From assembly GCF_019747315.1 (NCBI RefSeq), contig NZ_JAIEQY010000013.1:1-64000 (forward strand): a DNA stretch of 64,000 bases, read 5' to 3'. This DNA is from Roseococcus sp. GTDB taxonomy: Bacteria; Pseudomonadota; Alphaproteobacteria; Acetobacterales; Acetobacteraceae. The notes under the pieces are model-generated. The model had not been told where the DNA came from. It did no database searches and was given only the letters and a program-made list of their open reading frames with translations. This document shows positions 26,527 to 33,963 of this stretch, piece by piece; the first letter of the stretch is position 1, and each line of letters begins with the position of its first letter. The translations under genes and the position numbers were made by a program.

Positions 26527-27000
26527 ATGGAATCCGCCGGTCCCAAGTCCGAACGTTTCGTGGATGATTATCTGCTCTACCTGCTCGCCCGCGGGTCGCA
26601 TGCCGTCTCGGCGGAGTTTCATTCGAAGCTCCGCAAGGAAGGGATTTCCGTGCCGGTCTGGCGCGTCCTTGCCACCCTCTCCGGCAGCCCCGGCGAGACG
26701 GTGACGGGCCTGGCCGAGGCCTGCCTGCTGCAGCAGCCCACCATGACCAAGCTGCTCGACCGCATGGTGCGCGACGGCATCGTCAAGCGCATGCCCGATG
26801 CGCGGGACCGTCGCGTGGTCCGCATCCAGATGCTGCCGCGGGGCGAGCACATGGTGAAGGACCTGCTGGTCGCCGCCAAGGCGCATGAAGCCGAGGTGCT
26901 GGCCCGCTTCCCGGCGATCGACCAGTCGCAGCTCAAGCAGCTGCTGCGCGCCATGATGGTCAAGCCGCCCAAGGTCCGTCGCAGCGCGATGGCCGCGTGA
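26527..27000 (+). CDS. MarR-family transcriptional regulator (NicR-like position)
   Basis: A 157-residue winged-helix regulator. An N-terminal dimer helix (SERFVDDYLLYLLARGSHAV) precedes the DNA-binding domain with PVWRVLATLSGSPGETVTGL and the recognition helix QQPTMTKLLDRMVRDG; the wing is KRMPDARDRRVVRIQM. It faces the NicX-like operon across 130 bases and most likely represses it until the substrate appears, as NicR does for nicotinate genes. The start was set at the ATG with GAGG 7 bases upstream; an ATG 30 bases earlier lacks a good ribosome site. Confidence 0.9.
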   Translation: MESAGPKSERFVDDYLLYLLARGSHAVSAEFHSKLRKEGISVPVWRVLATLSGSPGETVTGLAEACLLQQPTMTKLLDRMVRDGIVKRMPDARDRRVVRIQMLPRGEHMVKDLLVAAKAHEAEVLARFPAIDQSQLKQLLRAMMVKPPKVRRSAMAA

Positions 27001-27092
27001 AGCTGCCGCATCCGAACCAGCTCGGCGGGATCATCCTGGTCCTGCTGGTTGTCTCGGCGATCGTGCAGATCCTCGTCCTCGTCACGGGCTGA
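26997..27092 (+). CDS. Candidate 31-residue single-pass membrane peptide
   Basis: A short frame starting at a GTG that overlaps the marR stop codon (GTGA). It would encode MKLPHPNQLGGIILVLLVVS, then a further hydrophobic run and TG: one membrane helix with a short polar N-terminus. The overlap would give coupled translation. No homologue is known to me, and the hydrophobic look may be chance in GC-rich DNA. Confidence 0.35.
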   Translation: MKLPHPNQLGGIILVLLVVSAIVQILVLVTG

Positions 27093-27220
27093 GGCACAGG
27101 CACGAGCCTCGTGGCTCCGCCGGGCGGGGCCGGAAGGCGCAGCAAGCAACGGCCGCGGCGTGATCAACCCGTGACGGGTCGCGCCCCAGCCTCGCAACCC
27201 TGACCGGTCTGGGGTAATTC

Positions 27221-28174
27221 ATGAGGGTGACCCAACAGACCCCCGATTTCCTCGACCATGACCGCCCCCCGGTGCCCGACCTCGTGGTGCCGAGGGGCGT
27301 GACGCCCTTTCACCTCACCGGCCGGCCGGTGCGCGGCCGCCTGGTGCGCTTGGGCGCGCTCGCCGATGCGCTGCTGACCCGGCATGACAATGCCGACCCC
27401 GTGACGCGCCTGCTGGGCGAGGCGCTGGCGCTGACCGCGGGCCTCGCCTCCGCCCTGAAATTCCGCGGCAGCTTCTCGCTCCAGGCCAAGGGCGACGGTC
27501 CCGTCCCCATGTTGGTGGCCGATTGCACCGACCAGGGCGAGCTGCGCGGCCATGCCCGCCCGGATGCCGCCAAGCTCGCGCAATACGGCAGGAATCCCTC
27601 GGCCCGCGCCCTGCTCGGCCGCGGCTACCTCGCCTTCACCTGCGACCAGGGCGAGGAGATGGAGCGCTACCAGGGTATCGTCGCGATTGAGGGTGCGGAC
27701 CTCACGGAGATGGCCGGCTCCTACTTCGCCACCTCCGAGCAGCTGCGCACGCATCTGCGCCTGGCCTGCGCCCGCACCGAGAAGGGCTGGCGCGCCAGCG
27801 CCTTCATCATGGAGCGCGTGGCCGGCGCCGGCGGCATCGGCGAGGAGCTGGACGAGGAGGCGCAGGAAGAGGCCTGGCGCACCGCCACCGTCCTCGCCGG
27901 CACCTTGACCGAGGCCGAGATGCTGGATGACGCCCTGCCGCCCGAGGCGCTGCTCAACCGCCTCTTCGCCCTGGAAGGGCTGGAGGTCGGCCAATCCCGG
28001 GCGCTGGCCTATGGCTGCCGCTGCTCGCGCTCGCGCCTCGCCCAGGTGCTGGAGGGGTTCCCGCAGCCCGATCTGGACCACATGGCGGAATCAGGTGTCA
28101 TCACCATGACCTGCGAATTCTGCAACCATGGCTTTCGCTTCGACCGCGAGGGGATTCGCGGGGCCACCACATGA
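27221..28174 (+). CDS. hslO: Redox-regulated chaperone Hsp33
   Basis: A 317-residue holdase chaperone activated by oxidation. The C-terminal zinc switch is complete: Cys266 and Cys268 in YGCRCSRSRL, and Cys298 and Cys301 in MTCEFCNHGF. The N-terminal domain shows LTAGLASALKFRGSFSLQAK and VADCTDQGELRGHARPD, typical of Hsp33. Oxidative loss of zinc releases the cysteines, unfolds the linker and exposes the binding surface. Its stop overlaps the ATG of a possible longer start of the next gene, so coexpression with the lipoprotein gene is likely. Confidence 0.96.
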   Translation: MRVTQQTPDFLDHDRPPVPDLVVPRGVTPFHLTGRPVRGRLVRLGALADALLTRHDNADPVTRLLGEALALTAGLASALKFRGSFSLQAKGDGPVPMLVADCTDQGELRGHARPDAAKLAQYGRNPSARALLGRGYLAFTCDQGEEMERYQGIVAIEGADLTEMAGSYFATSEQLRTHLRLACARTEKGWRASAFIMERVAGAGGIGEELDEEAQEEAWRTATVLAGTLTEAEMLDDALPPEALLNRLFALEGLEVGQSRALAYGCRCSRSRLAQVLEGFPQPDLDHMAESGVITMTCEFCNHGFRFDREGIRGATT

Positions 28175-28188
28175 CGCAAGGGGGAACC

Positions 28189-28809
28189 ATGCCGCAACGT
28201 CGCGCCCTGCTGCTGCTGCCACTCACGCTCTGGGCCTGTGCCGCCACGCCGCCCGCGCCCCAGGGCGATGGCCCGCCCATCGCCTATACCCATCTCACGC
28301 AGATCCGGCTGGATGTCTCGCGCATCGACATCGAGGACCGCATGCCCCTGCCCGGCCCCAATGACGCAGGGCGAGAGTTGCAGCCCAGCCCGGGCGAGGC
28401 CGTGCGGATCATGGGGCGGGACCGCCTGGCCGCCTTCGGCACCGAGCACCGCGCCCGCTTCGCCGTCACGCGCGCGCAGATCATCCGCACCCGCAACCAG
28501 GCCGGCGGGGGCGTCTTCGCCAGCGATCCCGGCGAGCGGCTGGTCTGCCAGCTCACCGCCCGACTCGACATCCTGGACGGCAATGACCGCCGCCTGGGCT
28601 TCGTCGAAGCCTCGGCCGAGCGCACGCGCAATGTGGAAAGCACCAACGCGGCCCGCCGCGCCGGGGCGGAAGCCCTGCTCCGCCAGACCATGTTCGACCT
28701 GAACACGGAATTCGAATTCCAGATACGGCGCGCCCTGCGCCCCTATATCGTGGATGGCACGGCGGCCCCCCCGGCCCCCGTCGCTCGTGAGGAGCTGCCC
28801 CGCACATGA
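28189..28809 (+). CDS. Putative lipoprotein of unknown function
   Basis: A 206-residue secreted protein. Its N-terminus MPQRRALLLLPLTLWAC is a lipoprotein signal with lipobox Leu-Trp-Ala-Cys17, so it should be anchored in the periplasmic face of a membrane. The mature part has no motif I recognise; it is mixed alpha/beta and charged, with a long helix near ERTRNVESTNAARRAGAEAL. The start was chosen because GGGGG precedes this ATG by 4-5 bases; an ATG 18 bases earlier overlaps the hslO stop. It overlaps the RidA-like gene by 4 bases. Confidence 0.75.
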   Translation: MPQRRALLLLPLTLWACAATPPAPQGDGPPIAYTHLTQIRLDVSRIDIEDRMPLPGPNDAGRELQPSPGEAVRIMGRDRLAAFGTEHRARFAVTRAQIIRTRNQAGGGVFASDPGERLVCQLTARLDILDGNDRRLGFVEASAERTRNVESTNAARRAGAEALLRQTMFDLNTEFEFQIRRALRPYIVDGTAAPPAPVAREELPRT

Positions 28810-29195
28810 TCACCTTCTCCAACCCGCCCGGCGTCGCGCCCCCTGCCTCGCGCTACTCCCACGCGGCGCTGGTCGAGGGGCCGGGCCGGCGCCTCGTGCT
28901 TTCGGGCCAGGTGGGCATCGCGCCGGATGGCAACATCCCGGAGTCGGGCGAGGCGCAGATCGCCCTGGCGCTGACCAATCTCCGCACGCTGCTGGCCGCG
29001 CATGGCATGGGGCCGGCGCAGATCGTGAAGCTGACGGTGTTCCTGACGGAAACCTCGCTCATCGCCCCCTGGCGCGCCGCGCGGGACGAGGCGATGGAAG
29101 GCCATGCGCCCACCAGCACGCTGCTCATCGTCGCCGGCCTCGCCCATCCCCGCTTTCTCGTCGAGGTGGAGGCGGAAGCCTTTGCCCCCCTCTGA
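28806..29195 (+). CDS. RidA/YjgF-family protein lacking the deaminase Arg
   Basis: A 129-residue protein with the chorismate-mutase-like fold of the RidA family: RRLVLSGQVGIAPDGNIP, ALTNLRTLLAAHGMGPAQIV and the C-terminal HPRFLVEVEAEAF are all family strands and helices. Active RidA enzymes hydrolyse reactive enamines/imines using an Arg in a P-x-R-[AS] motif; the equivalent here is HAPTSTLLIVAGL, with Thr/Ser in place of Arg. It therefore belongs to a RidA subfamily without the classical imine deaminase residue, and its substrate is unknown. It is coupled by ATGA to the lipoprotein gene. Confidence 0.88.
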   Translation: MITFSNPPGVAPPASRYSHAALVEGPGRRLVLSGQVGIAPDGNIPESGEAQIALALTNLRTLLAAHGMGPAQIVKLTVFLTETSLIAPWRAARDEAMEGHAPTSTLLIVAGLAHPRFLVEVEAEAFAPL

Positions 29196-29211
29196 AGACC
29201 GGAACCCCCGC

Positions 29212-30183
29212 ATGACCCTGACCCGCCGCGCCTTGCTGGCCACCCCTGCCCTTCTGCCGCTCGCGGCCGGGGCGCAGACCCCGTGGCAACCGAACCGCCA
29301 GTTGCGGCTGATTGTTCCTTTCTCTCCGGGCGGCAGCACCGATGTGGGCGGGCGCATCATCGCCGAACGGCTGAGCGAGACACTGGGCCAGCCCGTGGTG
29401 GTGGAGAACCGCACCGGCGCCGGCGGCGCGGTGGGCGTGGAGGCCGCGGCGCGCAGCGCGCCCGATGGCTACACCATGCTGGTCGCCACCAATGGCGTGA
29501 TGACCCAGGCGCCGCATCTGGGGCTGATGCGCGCCGTGGATGTCCGGCGGGAGCTGGCGATCCTCTCCAAGATCTTCACCACGGATGTGATCGTGGTGGT
29601 CCACCCCTCCATCCCCGCCCAGACGCTGCAGGATTTCGTGGCCTTCGTGCGGGCGCGGCCAGGGCAGCTCAGCTTCGCCACCTCGGGCGTCGGCTCAGGC
29701 ACGCATATCTTCACCGAGCTCTTCATGGCGGTCACCGGCACGCAGATGGTGCATGTGCCCTATCGCGGCTCGGGCCAGGCCATGTCGGACCTGGTGAATG
29801 GCACCGTGCAGGTGATGCTGGACCAGCCGGCCTCCTCGATCGGCCAGGTGCGGGCGCGCGCCATCCGCGTGCTGGCCACCAGCGGGCCGGCGCGCATCGC
29901 CGTACTGCCGGAGACGCCGACCTTCACCGAGGCCGGCTTTGCCGATGCCACGGTGCAGAGCTGGGGCAGCATCGCCGTCCCCGCCGGCACGCCGGCCGCC
30001 GCGCAGGAGCGCCTGGGGGCCGCGGTGCGCGAGGCAGTGTCCCACCCCCCGGTCATCTCCCGCATGGCCGCCGCCGGGCTCGTGGCCGTCGGCAATTCCC
30101 AGGCCGAGATGGAGGCCTTCACCGCGCAGGAATTCCAACGCTGGGGCCAGGTGATCAGCGCGCGCAACATCCGCGTGGAATGA
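29212..30183 (+). CDS. Tripartite tricarboxylate transporter (Bug/TctC) substrate-binding protein
   Basis: A 323-residue receptor. A twin-arginine-like signal (MTLTRRALLATPALLPLAAG) is followed by the Bug core QLRLIVPFSPGGSTDVGGRI and VVVENRTGAGGAVGVEAA, which surround the carboxylate pocket. Later MVHVPYRGSGQAMSDLVNG and TPTFTEAGFADATVQSW fit the family. It begins 16 bases after the RidA-like gene. No membrane components are nearby. It is the second of three orphan Bug receptors in this window. Confidence 0.92.
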   Translation: MTLTRRALLATPALLPLAAGAQTPWQPNRQLRLIVPFSPGGSTDVGGRIIAERLSETLGQPVVVENRTGAGGAVGVEAAARSAPDGYTMLVATNGVMTQAPHLGLMRAVDVRRELAILSKIFTTDVIVVVHPSIPAQTLQDFVAFVRARPGQLSFATSGVGSGTHIFTELFMAVTGTQMVHVPYRGSGQAMSDLVNGTVQVMLDQPASSIGQVRARAIRVLATSGPARIAVLPETPTFTEAGFADATVQSWGSIAVPAGTPAAAQERLGAAVREAVSHPPVISRMAAAGLVAVGNSQAEMEAFTAQEFQRWGQVISARNIRVE

Positions 30184-30263
30184 CGGCCAGGCGGGCGGCA
30201 CATTGGGCAGGAAAGCCCAGCGCCCCCTCGCCCGACGCCATGGGCGCGCACGCATGACGGCGG

Positions 30264-30488
30264 CTAGGACCGCTTCGGCGGAACGGGCTTGCCCTTCTCC
30301 GGCCTGGGCTCAAGCAGCGCCCTGACCTCCGGCCGCAGGCGCTTGCCGTCCCGCTCGTCGAACATGTCCCGCAGGCTGCGGTCCAGCCATCGGTCGAATG
30401 CGTCAGGGACATGGTCCGCTCCGCGCCGCCGGCCCGGCCGCTGCGGCGGGGCAAGATATCCATGCGGACCCTGTAGAATCGGGGCCAT
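30264..30488 (-). CDS. Small acidic/basic protein, possible NepR-like anti-sigma factor
   Basis: A 74-residue protein downstream of an ECF sigma gene. Its core DRWLDRSLRDMFDERDG then RLRPEVRALLEP resembles NepR, whose two helices read LRxMYDE, six to eight residues, then P-x-x-F-x-x-LL; the spacing between Asp and the Leu pair is the same. The N-terminus is Pro/Arg-rich and disordered, as in NepR. In most alphaproteobacteria nepR precedes ecfG, whereas here it follows the sigma gene after 83 bases. The start was chosen with GGAG about 8 bases upstream. An unrelated small protein remains possible. Confidence 0.5.
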   Translation of the reverse strand: MAPILQGPHGYLAPPQRPGRRRGADHVPDAFDRWLDRSLRDMFDERDGKRLRPEVRALLEPRPEKGKPVPPKRS

Positions 30489-30571
30489 CGCCATTTCTCC
30501 GGAGCCAGGGCGCTACCGACCTGGCGGTCGCGCGGCACAAGGGGGTGTGTGCCCCCTTGGCGGGGGCGGGT

Positions 30572-31153
30572 TCAGTTGAGTGCGGGTGCTGCCACCTGCA
30601 ACGCCGGCGCGGCGAGGAAGGCGGGCTTCCGCCGGACCGGCTCCTCGCCGAGCAGGGCAACGCGCAGTGCCCTGCGTGCCCGGAAGACGCGGCACTTCAA
30701 CGTGCCGACCGCGACGCCCAGCTCGGCCGAGGCATCCGTGTAGGAAAGCCCTTCGACCGTGATCATCAGCAGGATGCGGCGCTGGTCTTCCGGCAGGGCG
30801 GCGAGGCATCGGGCAAGTTCCTGCATCGCCAGCCCCTCCTCCTGGCCACCGCTGCGGCTGAGCCGCGCCGCGGGCGCATGCTCAAGCTCCACCATCTCGC
30901 GACGGCTGCGAAGGTTGGAGAAGAAGCGGTTGCGCATGATGCGCGTCATCCATGCACGAAAATTCGTCCCTGGCTCGAAGGACGCATGGGCCGCCAGCGC
31001 GCTGGCAACCGCGGTCTGCATCAGATCCTCAGCATCGGCTCGGTGCCTGGTCAGCGCGAAGGCCCGCTGACGCAAAACTGGCAAACTCGCCACCAGCAGC
31101 GCCTGGAAAGACTGAAGGGCGAAAGCCGATACGCTGGGAGTGATATTTGTCAT
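30572..31153 (-). CDS. ECF-type RNA polymerase sigma factor (EcfG-like)
   Basis: A 193-residue sigma-70 family factor with two domains. Sigma-2 runs from QALLVASLPVLRQRAFALTR through AEDLMQTAVASALAAHASFE to GTNFRAWMTRIMRNRFFSNL. Sigma-4 contains LPEDQRRILLMITVEGLSYT and ELGVAVGTLKCRVFRARRAL. Both segments are close to EcfG, the general-stress sigma factor of Alphaproteobacteria (PGTNLRAW and AVGTIKSRVxRAR in typical EcfG). Start at the inner ATG is preferred; an ATG 36 bases upstream has no ribosome site. The neighbour downstream may be its anti-sigma partner. No PhyR gene is in the window. Confidence 0.87.
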   Translation of the reverse strand: MTNITPSVSAFALQSFQALLVASLPVLRQRAFALTRHRADAEDLMQTAVASALAAHASFEPGTNFRAWMTRIMRNRFFSNLRSRREMVELEHAPAARLSRSGGQEEGLAMQELARCLAALPEDQRRILLMITVEGLSYTDASAELGVAVGTLKCRVFRARRALRVALLGEEPVRRKPAFLAAPALQVAAPALN

Positions 31154-31220
31154 GCATCCAGTAACGCGCTCCCACCCAAATCGTTGCATAGAAAATTGTA
31201 ACTGATTTATGTTTCCTTAA

Positions 31221-31258
31221 AAGAAAAAGATGGCGCGGTTTTTTTGAACCGCGCCATC
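31221..31258 (-). terminator. Rho-independent terminator after the PRC-barrel gene
   Basis: On the minus strand a 12-base stem GATGGCGCGGTT / AACCGCGCCATC closes a 6-base loop and is followed by TTTTTCTTTT. It lies 11 bases after the PRC-barrel stop codon and separates it from the sigma-factor gene. Confidence 0.9.
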
Positions 31259-31268
31259 CGATATTTCC

Positions 31269-31952
31269 TCAGCGATTGCGCAACATGCCGTATTCGAAGG
31301 CCGGACGCGCACCGAGGCTTTCCTTCGTGGCACCCGGCATCACGATGTGCTCGCGCTCCGCATTCCAGTGCAGGTCACCGAGCGGCAGCGTCACCAGCCG
31401 ACCGCCCAGGCCGAGGAAGCCGCCCACCTGGATGATGGCCGTGGGGCCGGATGCCGCGCCGGGCATGGCGCCGGCAGGGGGCACGAGCAGGATGTCATCC
31501 ACCTCGCCAATGCGCTCATTGCGCTCGCTGTACACATTCGCGCCGATGAGTTGGCTCAGGCGCGGGCGCGCGACGGCGGCGGTGCCCGCCGCCATGCCCG
31601 CGGGCGGCAGCAGGGCGGTGGTCCCGGTGCCAGCCGCACGGTCCGCGGCGCGGCCGAGGGCCGTACCGGGCGGGTTGCCAGGCGTGCCATCGGGGGTTGT
31701 GGGCGTGCCCGTCACGCGGTCGGCGGCGCGGCCGGTGGCGGTGCCGGGCGGGTTGCCGGGCGTGCCATCCGGCGCGGTCGGCGTGCCGAGCGCGCGATCC
31801 GCAGCGCGGCCGAGCGCCGTACCAGGCGGGTTGCCGGGGGTGCCATCGGCCTGGGCCTGCGCCAGATTCGGCGCGACCAGCGGCATGAGGGCGAGGCCGG
31901 CTGCCAGGGTGATCCGAAGGCGGTTCAGGCGTCGTGCGTCAGGGGAGGTCAT
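31269..31952 (-). CDS. Secreted PRC-barrel protein with three 26-residue repeats
   Basis: A 227-residue exported protein. Residues 1-35 form a signal peptide ending NLAQAQA. Residues 36 to about 110 are three near-identical repeats of 26 residues starting DGTPGNPPGTALGRAADRAL; the third is truncated. A PRC-barrel-like domain follows (QLIGANVYSERNERIGEVDD, then LVTLPLGDLHW). PRC-barrel proteins in the periplasm or on the surface are seen in alphaproteobacteria under stress. The repeat region is Gly/Pro/Ala-rich and probably an extended spacer. The ATG has AAGGA 7 bases upstream. It ends in a strong terminator. Confidence 0.8.
   Translation of the reverse strand: MTSPDARRLNRLRITLAAGLALMPLVAPNLAQAQADGTPGNPPGTALGRAADRALGTPTAPDGTPGNPPGTATGRAADRVTGTPTTPDGTPGNPPGTALGRAADRAAGTGTTALLPPAGMAAGTAAVARPRLSQLIGANVYSERNERIGEVDDILLVPPAGAMPGAASGPTAIIQVGGFLGLGGRLVTLPLGDLHWNAEREHIVMPGATKESLGARPAFEYGMLRNR
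31614..31847 (-). repeat. Three tandem 78-base coding repeats
   Basis: Three in-frame copies of a 78-base unit encode DGTPGNPPGTALGRAADR and its variants within the PRC-barrel protein. Copies differ at only a few codons, mostly at the ALGTPTAP/VTGTPTTP ends. In-frame units of this size expand or contract by slippage, so copy number may vary between strains. Confidence 0.85.
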
Positions 31953-32054
31953 GGCGTGTTCCTTGCCGATCATGGAGGCAACGCGTTGCTGCTCCTTGCC
32001 CCACTCAAACGCCCGGCACGGAAAAAGTTGCCTCGGGCCCTGGCCCGGGCCGCC

Positions 32055-32387
32055 TCAACCGGCGGCGAGTTGCAGCGCCAGAACCAGGGCGGCCGTCGCA
32101 GCCAGGCCGGCGAGCAGCGGCGCCAGGAACCCACCACGCCGGAGCATCACGGCGATCGCGACCACCAGGCCCAGCATGCGGGCCGGAAAGGGAATGCTGG
32201 CGAGCATCCCCGTGGGTGCGAAGACGGCCGCCGCGATGAAGGCCGCCAGCGTGGCCAGCGCCACCGAGGCCGCCCAGCGCACGAAGGGGTGGTCCGGCCG
32301 CAGCCGCCCCGCCACCACCAGCCCCGCCGCGCGCAGCACGAGGCAGGCCAGGATGAGCAGCAGAAGTGCCAGGTCAGCGCCGGCCAT
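32055..32387 (-). CDS. azlD: AzlD-family branched-chain amino acid export subunit
   Basis: A 110-residue membrane protein with four predicted helices (ALLLLILACLVLRAAGLVVA, VALATLAAFIAAAVFA, ARMLGLVVAIAVMLRRG, LLAGLAATAALVLALQLA). The R-A-A-G at the end of helix 1 and the size are those of AzlD/YgaH, the small partner of AzlC/YgaZ in exporting branched-chain amino acids or methionine. It overlaps the azlC 3' end by 14 bases, the usual arrangement. Confidence 0.88.
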   Translation of the reverse strand: MAGADLALLLLILACLVLRAAGLVVAGRLRPDHPFVRWAASVALATLAAFIAAAVFAPTGMLASIPFPARMLGLVVAIAVMLRRGGFLAPLLAGLAATAALVLALQLAAG

Positions 32388-33051
32388 GCCGCTCGCCCCA
32401 GAGGAAGGCCAGCGTGCCGCCCAGCAGCCCGGCCGCCAGCAACGCCCAGGCCGCCGGCAGCACCAGCACCAGCGGCGCCGCGCAGCAGCCGCCGATCACC
32501 GCGCGGCGCGACGGCAGCGCCCGCATCTCACCGGCCAGGATCAGCCCGAAATAGAGGGGGTTCACAAAGAGCAGCAGCGCCAGCACCGGCCCCTGCACCA
32601 GTGGTGCGATGGCATGGCCCAGCAGCGTCGCCGCCCCGGCCACCAGCCAGGAGGTGAGCCCGAACCCCAGGAACCAGGCGAGGCGCTGTTCCACCGGCAG
32701 GCCCGGTAGGCGGCGCATGGCCATGGCCCAGGGTGTGACGGCGATGAAGGGCAGCCCCCACCAGCGCCGCGCCCCGCCACCCAGCCAGGGCGAAAGCGCC
32801 ACCGCCATCGGCAGGAAGCGCGCATTGGCCGTGGCCGCGCCCAGCACGGCCGGAAGCGCGCCGCCCGGCATGGTCACGGCGGTCACCAGCACCATCTGCC
32901 CGGGCATGCCATAGACCAGCAGCGCCGCCGCCAGCCCCCAGCCCATGCCCAACCCGGCCGCCTGCACGGCGGCGCCGAAGGCCAGGAAGGTGGCGGCCAT
33001 GGCGATGGCAGGCGCGCCCAGCGCCTCCCGGCAGGCGGTGCGGAAGATCAT
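32374..33051 (-). CDS. azlC: AzlC-family branched-chain amino acid exporter subunit
   Basis: A 225-residue membrane protein, the large subunit of the AzlCD/YgaZH exporter. The family features are an N-terminal AIAMAATFLAFGAAVQAAGL helix, VYGMPGQMVLVTAVTMPGGA with a conserved G-x-x-Q turn, NARFLPMAVALSPWLGG and a series of later membrane helices. It exports excess branched-chain amino acids through the inner membrane. The pair is cotranscribed with azlD. No Lrp-type regulator gene lies next to it. Confidence 0.9.
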   Translation of the reverse strand: MIFRTACREALGAPAIAMAATFLAFGAAVQAAGLGMGWGLAAALLVYGMPGQMVLVTAVTMPGGALPAVLGAATANARFLPMAVALSPWLGGGARRWWGLPFIAVTPWAMAMRRLPGLPVEQRLAWFLGFGLTSWLVAGAATLLGHAIAPLVQGPVLALLLFVNPLYFGLILAGEMRALPSRRAVIGGCCAAPLVLVLPAAWALLAAGLLGGTLAFLWGERHGRR

Positions 33052-33096
33052 GGGTTCGAGCCTGACACCAGGCCCCGGAAACGACCAGTGTGGTGG

Positions 33097-33963
33097 CTAC
33101 CAGCGCAGGCTGCGCAGCGCGGCGATGGGGGCCTCACCTTCCTCGGCCAGCACATGCGCGAGCAGGCCGGGGGAAGGGTCTTGCCCATGGGCATCGGCGG
33201 TCAGGCCAGTCAGCGCCCAAAGGCTGTCAATCCCGGCATGCCGCGCGCCCGCGAGGTCGGTGTGGGGCGTGTCGCCGATCGCGACCACGCGGCTCCGGTC
33301 GGTCATGCCCAGCAGGTCCAGCACGGGGCCATAGACGGCGGGGTCGGGCTTGCCGGCCTCGAAGACATCGCCGCCCCATTCCAGGTAGATATCGGCCAGG
33401 GCACCCGCGCAGATCAGGCGCTCGCCCGCCACCATCACGGCGCGGTCCGGGTTCACGCAGAGCATGGGCAGGCCGGCCTCGAAGCAGGCGCGCAGCTCGT
33501 CGCGATAGGGCTCGACGGAAACGGACTTCCGGTCAGGGTCGGGGCCGGTGTTCAGCAGCCAATCCGCGTCCTGCGGGCGCTTCACCAGCTCGGCCGCGCC
33601 GTCCTCGGCCACCGAGAGATCACGCTCCGGGCCGATGTGATAGGCGCGGGGCCCGAGCTTCTGGAACCACGGCAGGTCGCGCTGCTTGAGCCAGAGCCAG
33701 GAGACCTCGCCCGAGGACATGATGCCCTGGTAGAGGTCCCGCTCGATGCCCATGCCGTCCAGCATGGTTTGGATGAACCACGCGCGGCGGGGGGCATTGG
33801 TCAGGAAGACGACGCGCTTGCCACGCGCCTTCAGCTCGGCCAGGCAATCCAGCACGCCGGGATAGGGCTGGCGGCCATCATGCACCACACCCCAGAGGTC
33901 CAGCACGTAACCATCATAGCGGTCGGCCAGGGGGGCGAGATTCTCATGGATTCGGATCGTCAT
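33097..33963 (-). CDS. HAD-superfamily class IIA hydrolase (TIGR01459 type)
   Basis: A 288-residue HAD protein of the NagD-like class IIA group. The nucleophile motif reads GYVLDLWGVVHDGRQPYPGV: the first Asp is present but the usual second Asp (DxD) is replaced by Trp, as in the alphaproteobacterial TIGR01459 family. Later VVFLTNAPRR gives the Ser/Thr motif, EAGKPDPAVYGPVLDLLG the Lys motif and VAIGDTPHTDLAGARHAG the acidic motif. The replaced residue suggests weak or changed phosphatase activity. It overlaps pyrD by 4 bases and is probably made with it. Confidence 0.85.
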   Translation of the reverse strand: MTIRIHENLAPLADRYDGYVLDLWGVVHDGRQPYPGVLDCLAELKARGKRVVFLTNAPRRAWFIQTMLDGMGIERDLYQGIMSSGEVSWLWLKQRDLPWFQKLGPRAYHIGPERDLSVAEDGAAELVKRPQDADWLLNTGPDPDRKSVSVEPYRDELRACFEAGLPMLCVNPDRAVMVAGERLICAGALADIYLEWGGDVFEAGKPDPAVYGPVLDLLGMTDRSRVVAIGDTPHTDLAGARHAGIDSLWALTGLTADAHGQDPSPGLLAHVLAEEGEAPIAALRSLRW

